A stretch of DNA of 64,000 bases, taken from assembly GCF_963678975.1 (NCBI RefSeq), contig NC_089274.1, forward strand, positions 48,452,075-48,516,074. Reading direction: 5' to 3'. The notes under the pieces were generated by a model that was not told where the DNA came from, did no database searches, and saw nothing but the letters and a program-made list of their open reading frames with translations. Both the position numbers and the translations under genes were made by a program. This stretch comes from Dysidea avara. Taxonomy: Eukaryota; Porifera; Demospongiae; Dictyoceratida; Dysideidae. Positions 25,440-39,672 of this stretch are shown in pieces. The stretch's first letter is position 1; the number at the start of each line of letters is the position of its first letter.

Positions 25440-25735
25440 TCCGATCACGTGATTAATGACGTATGTACCCTGTACTTTAATAACTACACCTAGTATTATA
25501 TAAAGTAGACAAAACGTACACTGCTCTGTTAAGGCAAGTAGCTAACTACATCCTAAAAGTTACAATTTAGCTATAGTGGTTTGTAAAACTGTAGTTACAT
25601 ACACGACTCGGCTATTAGGAAGGTTATAGTTTTCCACTTCTTGTGCTATATAATATAACGGTAATCATCCTCAAGTGCTGTCAACTGTCAGCAGCAGCAG
25701 CAGCGGCGGTGGTGGAAGCAGCAGCAGTACGTAGA
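25440..25735 (+). promoter_or_regulatory. promoter-like segment with E-box and TATA box
   Basis: The palindrome ATCACGTGAT (25444-25453) is followed by TATATAAAG (25497-25505) on the plus strand, then a leader-like stretch ending in CAG/GCAGCAG repeats and a possible donor (GCA before GTACGT, about 25730). RTK gene B starts in the opposite direction at 25054. No coding frame was found for a plus-strand product, so this may be a non-coding or lost first exon. Confidence 0.35.
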
Positions 25736-28191
25736 TAACAATCTATACTCATTATCAGTGGACTGGGATAGGCAGTTACATGCTGCAGTATAAGTTAATT
25801 AATTAATTAACTCCCTGTTTACTGTTTTGTTTATAGTTCTGCAAAAACCTGTGTATAGCACATGTATAGCACATGTATAGCACATGTATAGCTACAGAAT
25901 TGTCTGAAAATAAGGAACTGGACAGTTATGCATTGTCTTTTTTATGTATGTGCATTTGTTTGTATATGTATCATATTTTCCATGCTTGTACTATGCATTT
26001 TGTATTATAGTCACCTGTGTCCAATTTGTATGGCTTGATAATCTGATGGTGATGGGTTATTCTTGGAGTCTATATATATATACACTTGAGAATAATTTCT
26101 TGTCTGCTTGCTTAAAACATAAGCTAGTTAACCGTCATGTGACATCCTGTTCAGTTCAGGTGTCAGCAGTATCAATTGTAACAGTAATAATAAAATAACT
26201 CAATAGCAACCAAACAGAGGAAGATCAGTGGTGATCAGCACTATGCTGTTTATGAGTTTGATTCAGGTCACATTAGCTATATATACGTATGTATCTAAAA
26301 CAGTTCTAATTAAGCTAACTGCATATCCTTTGGATCATACTGTTGTATGGTTTGAGGGTAATAACTTACAGAGGTGTGTTGACAGATATAATAAGAATGC
26401 AATACCAAAATCTGACAGCAACTGACACACCACGACAAAAACTCTACGAGCAACTTTATCATAAGTACGGCTTAGAGCTTAGTAGCAAATGTCTCTGAGC
26501 ATTTTGTAAAGTAAGCAGTAAGTACAACTGCATATTGATTACCAACATGTGACTTATAGTAGACTATCACATGATACTCCTACTCCAACAAGTGTATATG
26601 TGGAGGATGTAGCTACAGTATACTGATACAAGCACATACCAAACAATTCTCACTTAATTGAAAACATGTTGTCACACTACAATAGTGCAGTGGGCGGATC
26701 AAGGGGGGCTCTTGACCCCCATCCAAAAATTTTTAGCATACATGTCAATTGTGCTCTATATGTACGTGTATATATCATATATAATTATATGCTATGAAAA
26801 TCTCATTCAGTGATGTTTTATCTTTCCATTTGTGACTTTTAGTTGTAAATAGCTACTACCAGCCTCTATCAATAAATGCCGTACACTCAAGACTCTCAAC
26901 AGCCAGCCCACATGCTAATTAAAACCCACAATTGATTGTTGTATAAAAGTACACAGCTAGCTGTGTGTATATGAGTAGCATTGTAATGATTGTATATAAT
27001 AAACAAAATATCTTTGGCACAAACAGTAACTTTCTTTTGATTGCTGTCTAAATAGCTATATAACTGTACACACCAAAATCTGTTAAATGTACGACCTTCA
27101 ATATACAGCATTTTTAAGGGAGTGCATTCTATAAGATCCTGCTCCCACTGTATTTGAGTGCCGTGTGCATGTACAGAGCTGCTGTACAGGCTATATAAAA
27201 TAGTTCGGTAGCTGGAAACCCTATCCATCAACAATAACACTATATATAAACATCAAAATCAAAGTATTGATTTGATTTGATTTATAAATTACCCTCTGAC
27301 AATCGGAAACTACCATTCTTCCTTACCAGAGCAGCATACAATATAAATACACATAGCTCGCTAACAAGTAAAAAACTTAACACATGGATACAAACAAATA
27401 CATGGACACAAATACAAAACAAAATGAATGCAACAACTTTAACAAAGATGATTGAACAAATTACATGAAAACAGAAAAGAACAACTGTTGTTAATAGTAA
27501 CAGTAAAATTCTCATCATCTGGTAATCCGTTCCACCATTGCAATGGCTACCAAACAGAGTAGGTGGTTGCAGTGGTATACACTGCATTCCATAAAACCGG
27601 TGATGTATCAAGCATAATTATAAATGCTGTATGAAAGAGTCTGGTGGAAGCAAACCACAGAAGATGCTAGTAGTGCTCCAAGATGTGATCGTACTTCTGC
27701 AAATTCCTACAAAGATGCATGCACTTCCCTCTTCTGCATCCTCTTGAGTCTTTGTAATGATTGAGTATACAGTGGAACCTCTAACTCTCAGATTCCATCT
27801 CAGAGGGTCTAATTTTCAAACATTTCCTAGGGGAGATGTCCCTAGACTTGTAGTGTCATTTCCCCCCTTTTCAAAAGTCTGGATCCGCCCCTTCAACAGG
27901 GTCTTGAAATTTTCCATGTACCTTTGAAGGAGCACCTGGCAAATGTCTCACTGAAAACAGAATCACATTGTGAAGGTACAATGTACAAAGTTTATAGTGT
28001 ACCTAAGACACCATCTATCAAGATTTGATTAGCTATTGATAACAACAGCCTTATCATCACCAACGTAGTCTATAAGTTCATTTGGTTGAGGAAAAGACTA
28101 AAATGTTTCTATATACTAAAGAATTCCTTACTTATATAGATGTACCATATTAACTACTTCACAAATGAGCAACATATACTTCTGAAGTGCA

Positions 28192-28426
<235 letters not shown>

Positions 28427-28767
28427 ATGTGAACATTTCACTTTTAGTTAGCTACAGTTTTTCTTCACATTCAAAGTAGTATAATCTCATTAGAGATGTA
28501 TGTATGTATGTATGTACTTGCTGAAGTACATATGATTCGGTTATAGGTTTGGATTATTGTTTATGGTACGTAGGTAGTTCATTCAGCAAGTCCATGTGAA
28601 GAAAAGTTGTGGGAATAGTTGAAACTTTTCTTTCTTAATTTGATTTTTAAACTCATGACATTTGGCATAGACTGCTAAGCTGATTATGTTAACTGTATGT
28701 ATTTATACTGTCCATGTACTGTTGTGGTTCTTAGTATGCAAAAGGAACATAGATAATACATGAAGAC

Positions 28768-29329
28768 CAGTGGCAGCAGATTCAGGGGGAGTTCAAGACT
28801 TCCACGAATCCCATTTTGTGAAAATTGTGTATATATCACTTACGTATTAAGCCAATAGGGAATTTATGACTTAAGGAAATACGTACTTATTGTAACATAA
28901 AAAGTTCCTTTATCATTTGAAGCTGCTATTTTTGCACTATACACAGTACATCTTATCAAGCACCTTTAATAGCTATTTTAAACCCTTCTGCAAAGGATTT
29001 AATAGTGAAACAATGGTAAGGGATGATCATACTATAAGTGGAATCTAAATACTTTAGGTTTAAGGAAGAAAATCCATCCCTCCCGGAGGAAGACTGAGTG
29101 TGGCCCCGACTAGACATTGGGTGACCTGCAGTTCAAATCCTGGGGTTGGAGGGATTTTTTCCTTACTTTGGCCCCTTTTCTGTTACACCTTTTCAGTCAT
29201 TAAGTCAAGTCACCAAGTCAAGTCAATAAGTCTAAGTCCTTGAAATTAGGTTAGGTGATCCTAAGGCTGCAGCACATGTTGCTGTCAGACTTTGGCAAAA
29301 AGGAAAATGGCTTCCTCAATCCACCCCTG
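28768..29329. mobile_element. old element with CAGTGGC/CAGGGGTGGATT ends and a tRNA-like core
   Basis: The left end CAGTGGCAGCAGATTCAG and the right end (complement CAGGGGTGGATTGAGG) resemble the 5-bp-duplicating family elsewhere in the window; flanks AAGAC and AAGTC are one change from a 5-bp duplication. Inside, AGTTCAAATCC at about 29130 matches a Pol III B box, suggesting a SINE fragment. Confidence 0.45.
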
Positions 29330-30261
29330 AAGTCATTAATATATACAAGGAATATAAATCTACATAAGGTGAGATACAAAGAACAAACACAGAATCAAAC
29401 ATGCATGGAAAATTTTATTTAGATAATAAGTCTTGGTCATCGGTGACAAACTCCTCATACTTATAAGCTCAATTGACAAATGGTTCCACCAGTTAGTAGT
29501 AGCACATTATTTACTCTTGGCAGCATTTTACCATTGAGTATATATGTAGCTATGAGCAACTGAATACAGTAGGCACTGTCGACTATAAAATTAATAATGA
29601 TGTTTGATGTGTCATGTGACAAACTTCATATGCTGGTATGTCATGTTATTATCATGGTTTAGATTTTAGTCACTTTAATATATTATGTGTGTCTTAATCA
29701 TCATTTGGATTTTGAACCATTCAGTAATTCCTACTGGGTAAGGCTCAGAATTAGAGTAGGTTCAGAGTAGACTTCTCTTAAATACAGAAAAGTCAAAGAA
29801 ATATTTAGTGGGTACTAAGTACATGGAGTACTGTAATAGGACACTGTAAGTGTAACAGTCTCATCCTTAAATAAATGAAACACAAGGCAAACTCCTACCA
29901 GTTAATACTTTTATCTAATTAGTATCATGACAATGAATTCATTTATAAGGTATGGATATCTCATTTCATCACTCTTAGTCAACAATGAATTGTTAATGCA
30001 GCAATTGAAAATGAGAGACATGGACAGCGAACTGTATAATAGGACGAGTGTTTTAAGCCTCAACTTTAATTACTGTTCACTTGTGTTGTACAGACTTAAA
30101 TGCAAATTCCATAGCTGTAGTTTGGGTATACAGGTCATAGTTACTGTCTTTTGGTAGCTTTTAATTACTGGTCTCTACGCCTAGGAACAGTAGGTATGGG
30201 GAAGGATCTCTGACTCTCTCCTGATGCTCTAGTCTAAAACACTCGTACACACAAAGCAACA

Positions 30262-30293
30262 GACACATACACACACACACGCACACGCACACG

Positions 30294-30328
<35 letters not shown>
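30262..30328. repeat. (AC)n microsatellite
   Basis: An AC run with a few CACG interruptions. Confidence 0.95.
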
Positions 30329-30332
<4 letters not shown>

Positions 30333-32377
30333 GCCCATTAGTAACTACACAAATGTATAATCTTGGCCAACAAGCATGTGTTGGCAGTGCATGCTAGTGT
30401 ACAGCAAAATAAATTGCTGATGCATTTTACATTTACATACTCCACATTAACACGACTTTGTATTATATGATATATTATTATGTAGTTGCTTTCCAAACAT
30501 ATTACAATTTAGTAGGTTTTGTTAGTATGTATGTGTACATTCAGTGTCAAGCCCTGAGAAAGCACAGAAATAACTAGTTATGTGATTAGATACGTACTGA
30601 GGGTTAGGATTAAAGCTGACCTTAACACTTCTTCAAAGATTCATAGCATGGGTTGATAATCAGGTGACTGTGGGTTGTCATTGCTGGACAGGATCTTCAA
30701 TTTGCTATTGTGTGGCATATACAACTGGAAAGACAACTTACCACTCTGTATGCATACTGACTGACTTCTATGTAGAGTCTATGAAACAATAGATGAGTAG
30801 CTATAGGCAGTTATGCATACTTAAGTGAAGTGGTGTACCAATAAAAGATTAGTTGATCATTTAAAGTACTGGCCTATAAACTAACCAGGAGTTTATACTT
30901 ACGTATTTGTGTCCACAAGTTTATGTAATATTAGCAATGAATTGATGGTCAAGCCATCTGTGAAACTTGATCTTTCCATTTCAATGAATTTCAAAATTGA
31001 ATGTTCACAGAGTTCAAATAAGGTACTGCAACTTACTGTTTATTAGTAATTGTAGCATACATGCTTACATACTCTGTAACATACACACTGTAATGTTGTT
31101 GATTTTACATCCTAGGTAAACCAGCTGTGCTGTCTGCCTAGTAATTAGAATAAAATATATTTGGCTAGGCTACACAGAGATTTGATATGATAAAAGCCCT
31201 TGCCAATTGCTTTATACAGCTAGTAGTCTGGTCAGCAGCTATGAGTTAGCTAGCTATGTATGTAATAGTTTATTTTGTGTTTCTCTTTTGTCATGTAACT
31301 ATAAAAATGTTGTAAGTATTTAATTTGTTGAGAGTCTTATTACTGAATTCTTAGTGGCCTTTTAGCCTCCTGCCTTTTCCAATGAGTTTCACAAATTAAG
31401 AAAAATCAAATTTGCTAAATAGATACTGTCACACCTACAAAAATCTTATTAAATTTGTTCAGGAGTTATGTAATACTATATTATACCTATCCACAAGTCC
31501 ACGACAATCTAATAATCACACACTCCACGAGTTTTGGACTAACAGGTCTGCATATTCACTACACACAGTAGGACCTCCTGTGTCCCAATTAAATCATAAA
31601 AGTGTTCAGATAAGTGAATTTGTTCAGATAAATGAAGCCCATTCATTTATATACAGAGTTCTGTTCAAATACTTTAATAGAACATGCGCTTACTCTAATA
31701 GAACGTTCACCTAATGACTAAATCCTCTAATAGAGCAGTCACTTATACTGTTCAGGTAATGGAGGTCCTACTATATACACCTGTACACTACATTGATTTA
31801 TAATTACTGCAATATGCTCTACATCAATGTAATTATAAAGGGATGCTACTCTGTTTCCCGGTTCCATTCAGTTCCAACATAGCTACTATAAGTTTCCTAT
31901 TACCTTGAGAGAAATCAGGTAGTAAGGGGGCGGGTGGTCATTATTATCATTATTTTTGGTGAGCCTTCAAAATGGCTATACGCTCTCATAACACTCCTAC
32001 AGCATTATTCACTGCATGGGAAGCATTTTACTAGTTTCAAACTTCTTTCCTTTGTTACTAAATTTCTTGGAAAGGTGCTTTGTGACATGTATGAAATGCC
32101 ACAGCCCTTTGAAACATCTAGCCTGTTGCTTGAAACAAGTTGGCTAGTGGACAGTCTTATCTTGATCTTTAAATTTCTATTTCTAAATAATTTTAAATCT
32201 CAATTACCAAAATAATAATTACCAATGCGGTGGGCAAAGTGGCAGGGGGATGGGGGGATCCCAAGTGGCATGCAGGCGTATGACGGGAAACAAGGAATTA
32301 ATAAATGTTGGCCCAATTTAGCTAAACCACCGAATGGTTTGTTGCTTCAATGTGTTATCCTGGCGTTCCACGAACTG

Positions 32378-32719
32378 ATCACGTGCACTCTCGGACCTTA
32401 CGACGGAACAAAACTACAGACCTCGGGAAACAAGGATCAGTTAATAAGAGATGATCAAGTTTTCAATAGGTGAGTGTGTCTTGTGTTTGCCAATAGCATA
32501 CGTAAAATCATTAGGTTGACTGTTATAGCTAGCATTAGCACATGTTGCTGTCAGACCTTCAGTGCTAGTCACTGTAAAGCGCTAATAATAAATAATTATA
32601 ATTATAGCTATATATCATAGTGTTATGCTAACAATTGTACTGTGTGTATTCTCATGACCTTGTGCCGGTTATTTTTCATCACTATATAGATCACTAGGAT
32701 CCGGTCAGTCCATCCAGAC
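32378..32719 (+). promoter_or_regulatory. upstream region of RTK gene C
   Basis: ATCACGTGCAC (32378-32388) is identical to the 11-mer in the FANCM/gene A promoter. A probable leader exon ends at 32469 (AATAG before GTGAGT), and an acceptor lies shortly before the ATG at 32720. The frame open from 32225 to 32473 is more likely leader sequence than protein. Confidence 0.45.
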
Positions 32720-35700
32720 ATGAAATTGCTTTTGATTTTGATCTGTATTGGTTCAACACTAATATCTAATGGTGGTAAGTTGAGTTGTTATCAGTAGCTA
32801 GCAGTTGTAGCTTTCTGCTTAGAAGGCTTGTAAAAGTATTTATTGACTATACAGCTAAGCAGTGACCTGACACAGAGTTTTAGTGCAAATATGCTATGCG
32901 TATTATAGCTAGTTAGTTAATTGTTAAGCTGGTGTGAATTGCACAGAGAGCTTGTAATAATTGTATCATTCTTTAGAGACCCAACAAATGTCAGATTGTG
33001 ATGGAATAATTGGATGGTTGCCATCAGCTAAAGACAAGAGAGCTATTGGCATTGATGGTAAAGAAATAAATAACCGCACCACTGTCATTCCACAAACTCC
33101 TGCTGATGACAGTTTGACTTCTAACTCTGAAATCCACAACAACCATACATACATCATGCCACTGTACAAAATTTTATGTCCTGGAACTGTTTATGCCTGG
33201 GAGTTCTGTTATGTAGACAAGACAGAGGCTAACGTGTCAATAGATATTTACCCTGGTGTTTGGAAAAAAACTGATATCAGTGGTATGTTTGAACTAATTC
33301 AAAATAACACGTTTACTCTACATCTTGGTGGAAGTGACATCAACAATGCTAATAATGATGACAATGATAGGGTGAGGTGTACTTCGATGGATTTAAAGCC
33401 AGAAGAACAATTTATGGCACCAGTGGATTCCTTCTTGGGGTTGTATGTTCTTGCCAGTAACAATGGTGATGAGAGTGATGCATCTGCACATATCACGTAC
33501 GAAGAAGGTGATAATTACAAATTTGTTTTTGCTGTACCTGGGAGGTATATTCAGGTGAAATTGAATGAGGATTTGTTGAAGGAAAGTAAAAAGCACATAT
33601 CTATTTCTCTCCAGGCTTACATTGGTTAGTCAGTATTGACAATCATTTGATCCTTGTTCAGTTATGTGCACACATGTAGATTACAATGAATGTGTTAATG
33701 ACAATGGAGCAGGCTGTAAGGATAACTGCAGCAATACCCTTGGAAGTTTTGTGTGCACTTGTGAAGATGGTACTGTGCTACCTGAAGGACAAACTGACTG
33801 TGATGGTATGTACAATTACCTCCTGCTAGAAGTACCATATAATGGGAGTTTTTTTGTGGATTACAACCATGTGTAGTTTATGCAGTTTATTTGCTGTTAT
33901 CATTGACCTTGTATATTAGTTTATTCACGTGCACACTAGATGCATGTTGTATGTGTGTCTGTGCACAAACATGATCCTACATTGTTTTGTATTCCTTCAG
34001 TGATGTCCAGTATTGAGATATCATCAACAAATGTGCAACCATATGCATCTTTTTCATCCGAGTCTGTACAACCATCCTTTCCATCTGTACAACCAGTTGT
34101 ACAACCAACTTTGTTATTGGTGCAATCATTTTTGTCATCTACATTGTTATCATTGAAAAGTACAACACAGTTATTACCAGCTGCATCATCTCAGGCCTCA
34201 GAAAGTAATAATCATACCTCAGACTCATCCAGATCACGACGTTTTATCAATCGTAATTTTACTTTAGTATTTGGAGGATGTTTCATTCTGTTATTGCTGC
34301 TAGTATTTGTGATAACAATCTTTATCTGGTTTAAAATAAGGAGTGTGAAAAAGTCTCAGAGAATCAACTCAGTTGATGACTGTATGACAGGTACACTATA
34401 TATTAATGTGAGCTTTTGATGATGATGGTTGTATAATGTCTTACCAGGAGTCTATGATGATGTGCATGTCCTACGGCCACGAATGTCAGTTGTAACAATA
34501 AAAAGTAGTGATAAACAAGATGACTATAGTGTAAGTACTTGAGATATTGTGTTATTATTCTATTGTGTACAAATTCTAGTGCAGTGACTATGAAACATTG
34601 GACACTATTGAGGCCCTCATTGGCACTACTGATAATACTAATGTCCCTGATAGTGACAGTTATAGTAATATCCCACACGATGGTGTCTATGATCTCCCCA
34701 ATGGACAGTCTGTTGTATTCACCGACCAGTTTATCATTCAACCAGTTGATAGTGTGAGTACAATACGTAGTTCGATGCTCCCTACATCTGGCAGTACAGA
34801 GTGCTGTAGTAGTCCATATGATGTTCCAGTCAGGAGGAGATCTCGCAGTATTATAATGTACCAAGATCCTGGTGTTGAGAGTAGTGAAATCTATACATGG
34901 TTTGAGGCCAAAAGGATACAACTTATTAACTTAAGGAGCATTACGTATGTGAAGTGGCATATTAACTAAATAATAGTGTTACCACATGTTTGATCACTGC
35001 AGGCTTTCCCAATACATTGGGTCTGGTGAATTTGGAGTAGTCCATTTGGGCACATGGACTGATGGTTCTGCTGATCCTATACAGGTAGCAGTGAAGACAC
35101 TCAATTCAGAAAGTTCAGAGTCAGACAGGGTGAAGTTTCTGAGGGAGGCAGCCATTATGGGTCAGTTTCAACACAACAATGTAGTACAGTTACATGGAGT
35201 AGTGACTGAAGAGGAGAACATGATGATTGTACTGGAGTATTTGCTCAAAGGAAATCTTCGCGAGTTTTTAATTGATTTAAAGTAAATGACATTTAAGCTT
35301 GCTTCATTGGTGAAGATGTACCTCTTTAGGACACAACAAGCTACTGTTGGCATATCAGAGCATGATCTACTCAGCTACTGCAGACAGATATCATCAGGAC
35401 TGAACTACCTTACTAACAAACACTTTGTACACAGAGACCTGGCTGCTAGGAATATACTAGTATCAAGTGATGATGTGTGTAAGGTAACTATGTGTGTAAG
35501 GTAACTATGTGTGTAAGGTGGGTATACAGTAGAATTATGGTAACCTAATCACAAAGTATATCACAATGTTTTCCCAGCCTTTTACTATTTTTATAGCCTA
35601 TCTATAGCCAATATTTTGTAACCTTATGCTCTGTTGATATAGAGTAAGATAAATGTGGAGGAATATATTCACCTGTTGATTTGTACAGTGATACTTATTG

Positions 35701-36981
35701 TAAGATCAGTTGATGTTATTTGCTTCTCAGATTGCCGACTTTGGAATGGCACGTGATGTAATTGATGAAAGTTACTATATGTCATCAAATGGAAAACTGC
35801 CAGTCAAATGGACTGCTCCTGAGGTGTGTATAAGTAGTGGAATATTTTATACTCTAAGGCAACTTGAGATAATTTAGATTTGTGAAAAGGGGCTTTCCAC
35901 ACATATCACTGACTAAATTGTTGAACCTCTATAATCCAACACCTTTTTAATCCAGTATCCTCTCTATATAATGTGACCAAAATGTCATTTACCAACACTT
36001 TTGTATAGGAAACAACCTCTGTAATCTATGCTCTGTAATCTGACACAAAATGTGATTCCCTAGATTTAGAAATATATTATTTTTGACCTTGGTAATCCGA
36101 CAGAGAATAATAGTAGTATTAAAAACAATCACAGAAAATAATTTTGAAACAACCAAAGCATTTAATTGGTTAAAAATAATAGAAGAAAGCTGTAATACTT
36201 GCAAATTATAAAATTAATTCATGTTTAAAAAATTGTGTGATCTGTTTTACCTGTAATTTACTGCACAATCTGACATAATTCCAGATATTGTACAATGTTG
36301 GATTACAGAGGTGATTTGATATATCGTATACTGAATGGTCTCCTTGTACGTATGTACACATATTAAGGCAAGCATACGTACACAGCTAATCCTCACTTCA
36401 GTATGTTACTTTAATTATGAATTGTGAGTACTTCTTAATTATTGTCTTATTGTCTTTAGGCAATCCTTTACAAGAAATACTCATCACAAAGTGATGTGTG
36501 GAGTTTTGGATGTGTGATGTATGAGATATGGAGTTTGGGTCACAAGCCATTTGAAACTATCAGGATTCCCGAGGTGAGCAGCTGGTTAATATGACGACTA
36601 ACACATAGTCACATACCACTAATTTTATAGTATATAGAGAAGATCACTACTGGATACAGACTCCCACCACCTCCTGGTTGTCCCAGAGCTATATATCAAT
36701 TGATGATACAGTGTTGGTTAGCTGATAAACAAGCTAGAGGAATGGTATACTATTGGTGAATGTTTATTTGTAGGCATCCTGAAGCTAATCATCGTCCACA
36801 TAGTGATTCAATATTGAGGACACTTCAGAAATCTGATAGGACTCTACTATTACGCCCACCAGTAGAAAGTGATGGATCATTTGATGATGAGTTAGTGACT
36901 GTGTTAGGAGCTCCTCTTGATACCAGTAAATCACTCTATACTGACCTGCAGTCCTCCTATATCTCTAGTACACCATGTTAA
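32720..36981 (+). CDS. Receptor tyrosine kinase C (ectodomain-EGF-TM-TK)
   Basis: Proposed exons: 32720-32774, 32977-33624, 33680-33805, 34001-34390, 34448-34530, 34580-34944, 35003-35281, 35330-35483, 35731-35823, 36460-36573, 36631-36716, 36774-36981; all phases fit. Signal peptide [16 protein letters not shown]; ectodomain longer than in A and B (about 215 residues) with YAWEFC and [19 protein letters not shown]-like module with [15 protein letters not shown]; stalk with repeated VQP; transmembrane helix ([20 protein letters not shown]); juxtamembrane YETL, VYDLPNG, PYDVP and MYQDPG; kinase with [30 protein letters not shown] and KWTAPE; tail [15 protein letters not shown]. The tail protein is identical to gene B, while the ectodomains differ strongly. 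Intron 35824-36459 carries transposon debris. Confidence 0.9.
35925..36320. mobile_element. MITE remnant in gene C intron
   Basis: ACCTCTATAATCCAACA on the left faces the complement ACCTCTGTAATCCAACA on the right. The interior repeats AATCC/AATCTGACA text in both directions. Exact ends and target duplication are not clear. Confidence 0.55.
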
Positions 36982-37616
36982 ATAGGAATAACAGTTTTTA
37001 TTGTGAATATCCTGTATATACATGTATAATGTAAATAATCAAGATAATATATGGATATACCTCACTAATATATATGCACTTATTTTTATCAACATAATTA
37101 TAATGTTACTGTACCTTATGCATGCTGTCAACTCATTGTTATCTAACTACCGGGATATAGTATGTACATTAAATGGAGGGACAAATGGGCCAGAGAGGAC
37201 CACAGTGCAATTGAATATTAATACTAAAGTAGTTGGCTAAAAATTAATTGCTGTGCAAGAGAAATTAACACTGGGAGAGAATTAGGATTACAGCTATAGG
37301 CCTAGAAGACATTGCTCCAATGTGCATAAGCTGTTCATTAATTTGGTGGGGTTATTTTTCCATAACTTGATTCTTACTGCAGGTGAATTTGATTTTAGTG
37401 ATTTATGATAACCTAACAAACTACTCATCTTCTACATTCCACCATGTAAGACTTCCCTACACCATTGTATACATACATAATATAGTAGTGATAGTGACCT
37501 ATAAATATGAGTAAAATTTCTTGCTCAAGGAAACAACAATATTTCCAAGCATTGAACCAGGAGCCTAGCCAGTGATTTTACTGCTTACTATCCCACTAGG
37601 GACATGCAAGGACACA

Positions 37617-38080
37617 ACGTATACAAAGCCAAAGCAAAGCAAAGTAAAGCCTCTGGCAGCCATTCGAAACATAGCTATCGCCACCCAGTGAACCAGCACT
37701 GTAATGACTGTGCACCACTCAGGCATTTGAACCTTGTGCAGGCAAATCCTTCTGGGGCAGGGCTAGTAACCTGCAGGAGGACTGTATAGGTCTCATGGAG
37801 AGAGGTCGTGAAACCTAAAGTTCCACAATGACCCCAACACCACTAAGTGAGACAAGGACAGTTGGAAATTTGCTTCCCCAGTTTATATCAGGTACCCATT
37901 GATGTTATAGCTGGGTGGGATGCTTCCCCAGTTGACACCAGGCCACCAGGTCCCCATTTAAACAGCTGGGTAGACTGGAGCAACGTGCCAGGAAACAACA
38001 ACAACAACGCCAAAGTGGAATCGAACCTGGGACCTTTTCATTACCAGGCCGATGCCCTAACCACTTGGCTATGCTGCTTC
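37617..38080 (-). mobile_element. tRNA-derived SINE
   Basis: On the minus strand the element starts GAAGCAGCATAGCCAAG, with A box TAGCCAAGTGG (38061-38071) and B box GGTTCGATTCC (38027-38037), a perfect Pol III internal promoter. A GTTGTTGTTG stretch and a long body follow (ACAGCTGGGTAGACTGGAGC on the other strand), ending in a CTTTG-repeat tail near 37620-37650. It is not a functional tRNA because the body continues past the B box without an acceptor stem. Confidence 0.8.
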
Positions 38081-38173
38081 ACAAAACATAACATACACGG
38101 CACATACACTGATAGAGGACACGTGCATGTATATGTCAAAATTGTGATGCTGTATCATCAGAATATAGTCAAG

Positions 38174-38323
38174 AACAAGCTTCCAGTCTTGTGTGGATGT
38201 AACCAGTTCACTCCATCCAGCATGACACCTTGATCATGACTGCTACACAGAGGGATGTGGGAATTATATTGTGAAAGTGTTGTGTACGGTTGGGAGTTTT
38301 GCTTAAGACAGATGCAGGTCCAT
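38174..38323 (+). pseudogene. broken copy of RTK gene D ectodomain exon
   Basis: About 150 bp align with the start of the gene D ectodomain exon (41284-41440). Shared blocks include CTTGTGTGGATGTA, GGTTGGGAGTTTTG and AAGACAGATGCAGGTCCA. It has deletions and an in-frame stop, and no flanking exons. Confidence 0.8.
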
Positions 38324-38841
38324 GTGTGTGTGTGCAAGTATGTGTTTATAAGGTCTGTGCTACATCGGTAACTATGTTTCACTTTGCGGATAGCAACTAT
38401 TATGTTGTAATCCTTGTAGTGTGAAGTACGTCAGTAAAGCTAGCATAAAGAGAAGACCTTCATGTGACCATGATTTCTTGTGTGATATATTATACATGCA
38501 TTGAGCATATATGCAGTAGGTATAGAGGAACATAGTAGGATAGCTATGTAGATGGCTATGCAGTATAGGTGTAGGGCTATTAGCTAGTGATAACACACTC
38601 CACAATACCTTTATATAAACACATGTATGAACTGGATACAGGAGCAATATCAATGGGACCTTTTGTGTCTGCATGGCAGTTTATGGTTATGGCTATCTTT
38701 GTCCCCCCACTCTGAAAATCGTTTTTACGCCTTTCCCTTTTTGGTATAGCCTAGCTGTACACCCGTTTATTGGCTCAAGATTCTCTTATAGCACAGTCAC
38801 TCTAATACAACAGTCACAAGTTACACTGTAACTAGAAAACT

Positions 38842-39105
38842 AAAACTAGTATTTTAGAAATTGCTAATTGGGATCTAAGTAGTGAAACTGACAAGAGATG
38901 AATGATGGCATTGCAGCATAGCTCGGTGGAAAAGTCCCTACTTTGGCACATTATGATTAGCTATAATTTTTTTCAATGCCAAAGTAGGGACTTTTCCACT
39001 GAGCTATGTTGTAATACCATCATTCATCTCTTGTTTCACTACTTTTTATTGCATAGATCCCTACTTCATTTTTAAATTAACAATTTTTAAAATACTAGTA
39101 ACATA
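38842..39105. repeat. fold-back element
   Basis: Arms of more than 100 bp pair around a centre near 38967. The inner arm holds GGAAAAGTCCCTACTTTGGC and its complement; the outer arm holds ACTAGTATTTTA and its complement. No coding. Confidence 0.8.
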
Positions 39106-39221
39106 TGCAGCCTGCTCATTACGATCAACTAGAGTAAGTGTTACTAAAAATATACATCTAGATACAATTTACTGTTTGTGTATATGTGTAACATTTGTGT
39201 GTACCATGCATCAAGAGGTTG

Positions 39222-39519
39222 CAGTGGCGGATCTAGAAATTTTCAGAGGGGGTTTCAGATTCCACTCAACTTCAGCCTAGCTGTAAGCCAAAGACCAAAA
39301 AAAAAAAAAAAAAAAAAAAAGGTCACAACCTGCTGTACAACATCATAATTGTGATTTCAAAAGCTAAACTATGAAGATTTTCGCCAGTAAAGAATCCTTC
39401 TATAACACACGTGGCGATTTTATCACCGACACGACGACTCGTCAATAAATTTGGGGCACGCGCTATTTTCAGAGGGGGTTTCAGCTGAAACCATTGCAAT
39501 CCCCCTGTATCTGCCACTG
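39222..39519. mobile_element. CAGTGGCGGATC element with 5-bp duplication
   Basis: Ends CAGTGGCGGATCTAGA and complement CAGTGGCAGATACAGG; 5-bp duplication GGTTG at 39217-39221 and 39520-39524. It contains a long A tract between GAAGACC-like and GGTCACAACC text, shared with three other elements here. Confidence 0.75.
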
Positions 39520-39672
39520 GGTTGACACAAAAAACATATTTTAAATCCGGAGTAATTCTGTTTAACCAGCTATAGGTGTTCATTACACGTAAGAGTATAC
39601 AACAATTAGTACTTAATATGCATCCTGTTGTAACTCCACATATTTATGTATGACTATAATACTGTTTTACAC

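Noticed and set aside
26228-26425. 65-residue hydrophobic open frame between genes B and C
   Set aside because: No splice partner, motif or homologous copy was seen; likely chance.
38020-38080. A tRNA gene
   Set aside because: A and B boxes are perfect, but there is no acceptor stem pairing and the sequence runs into a SINE body and tail.
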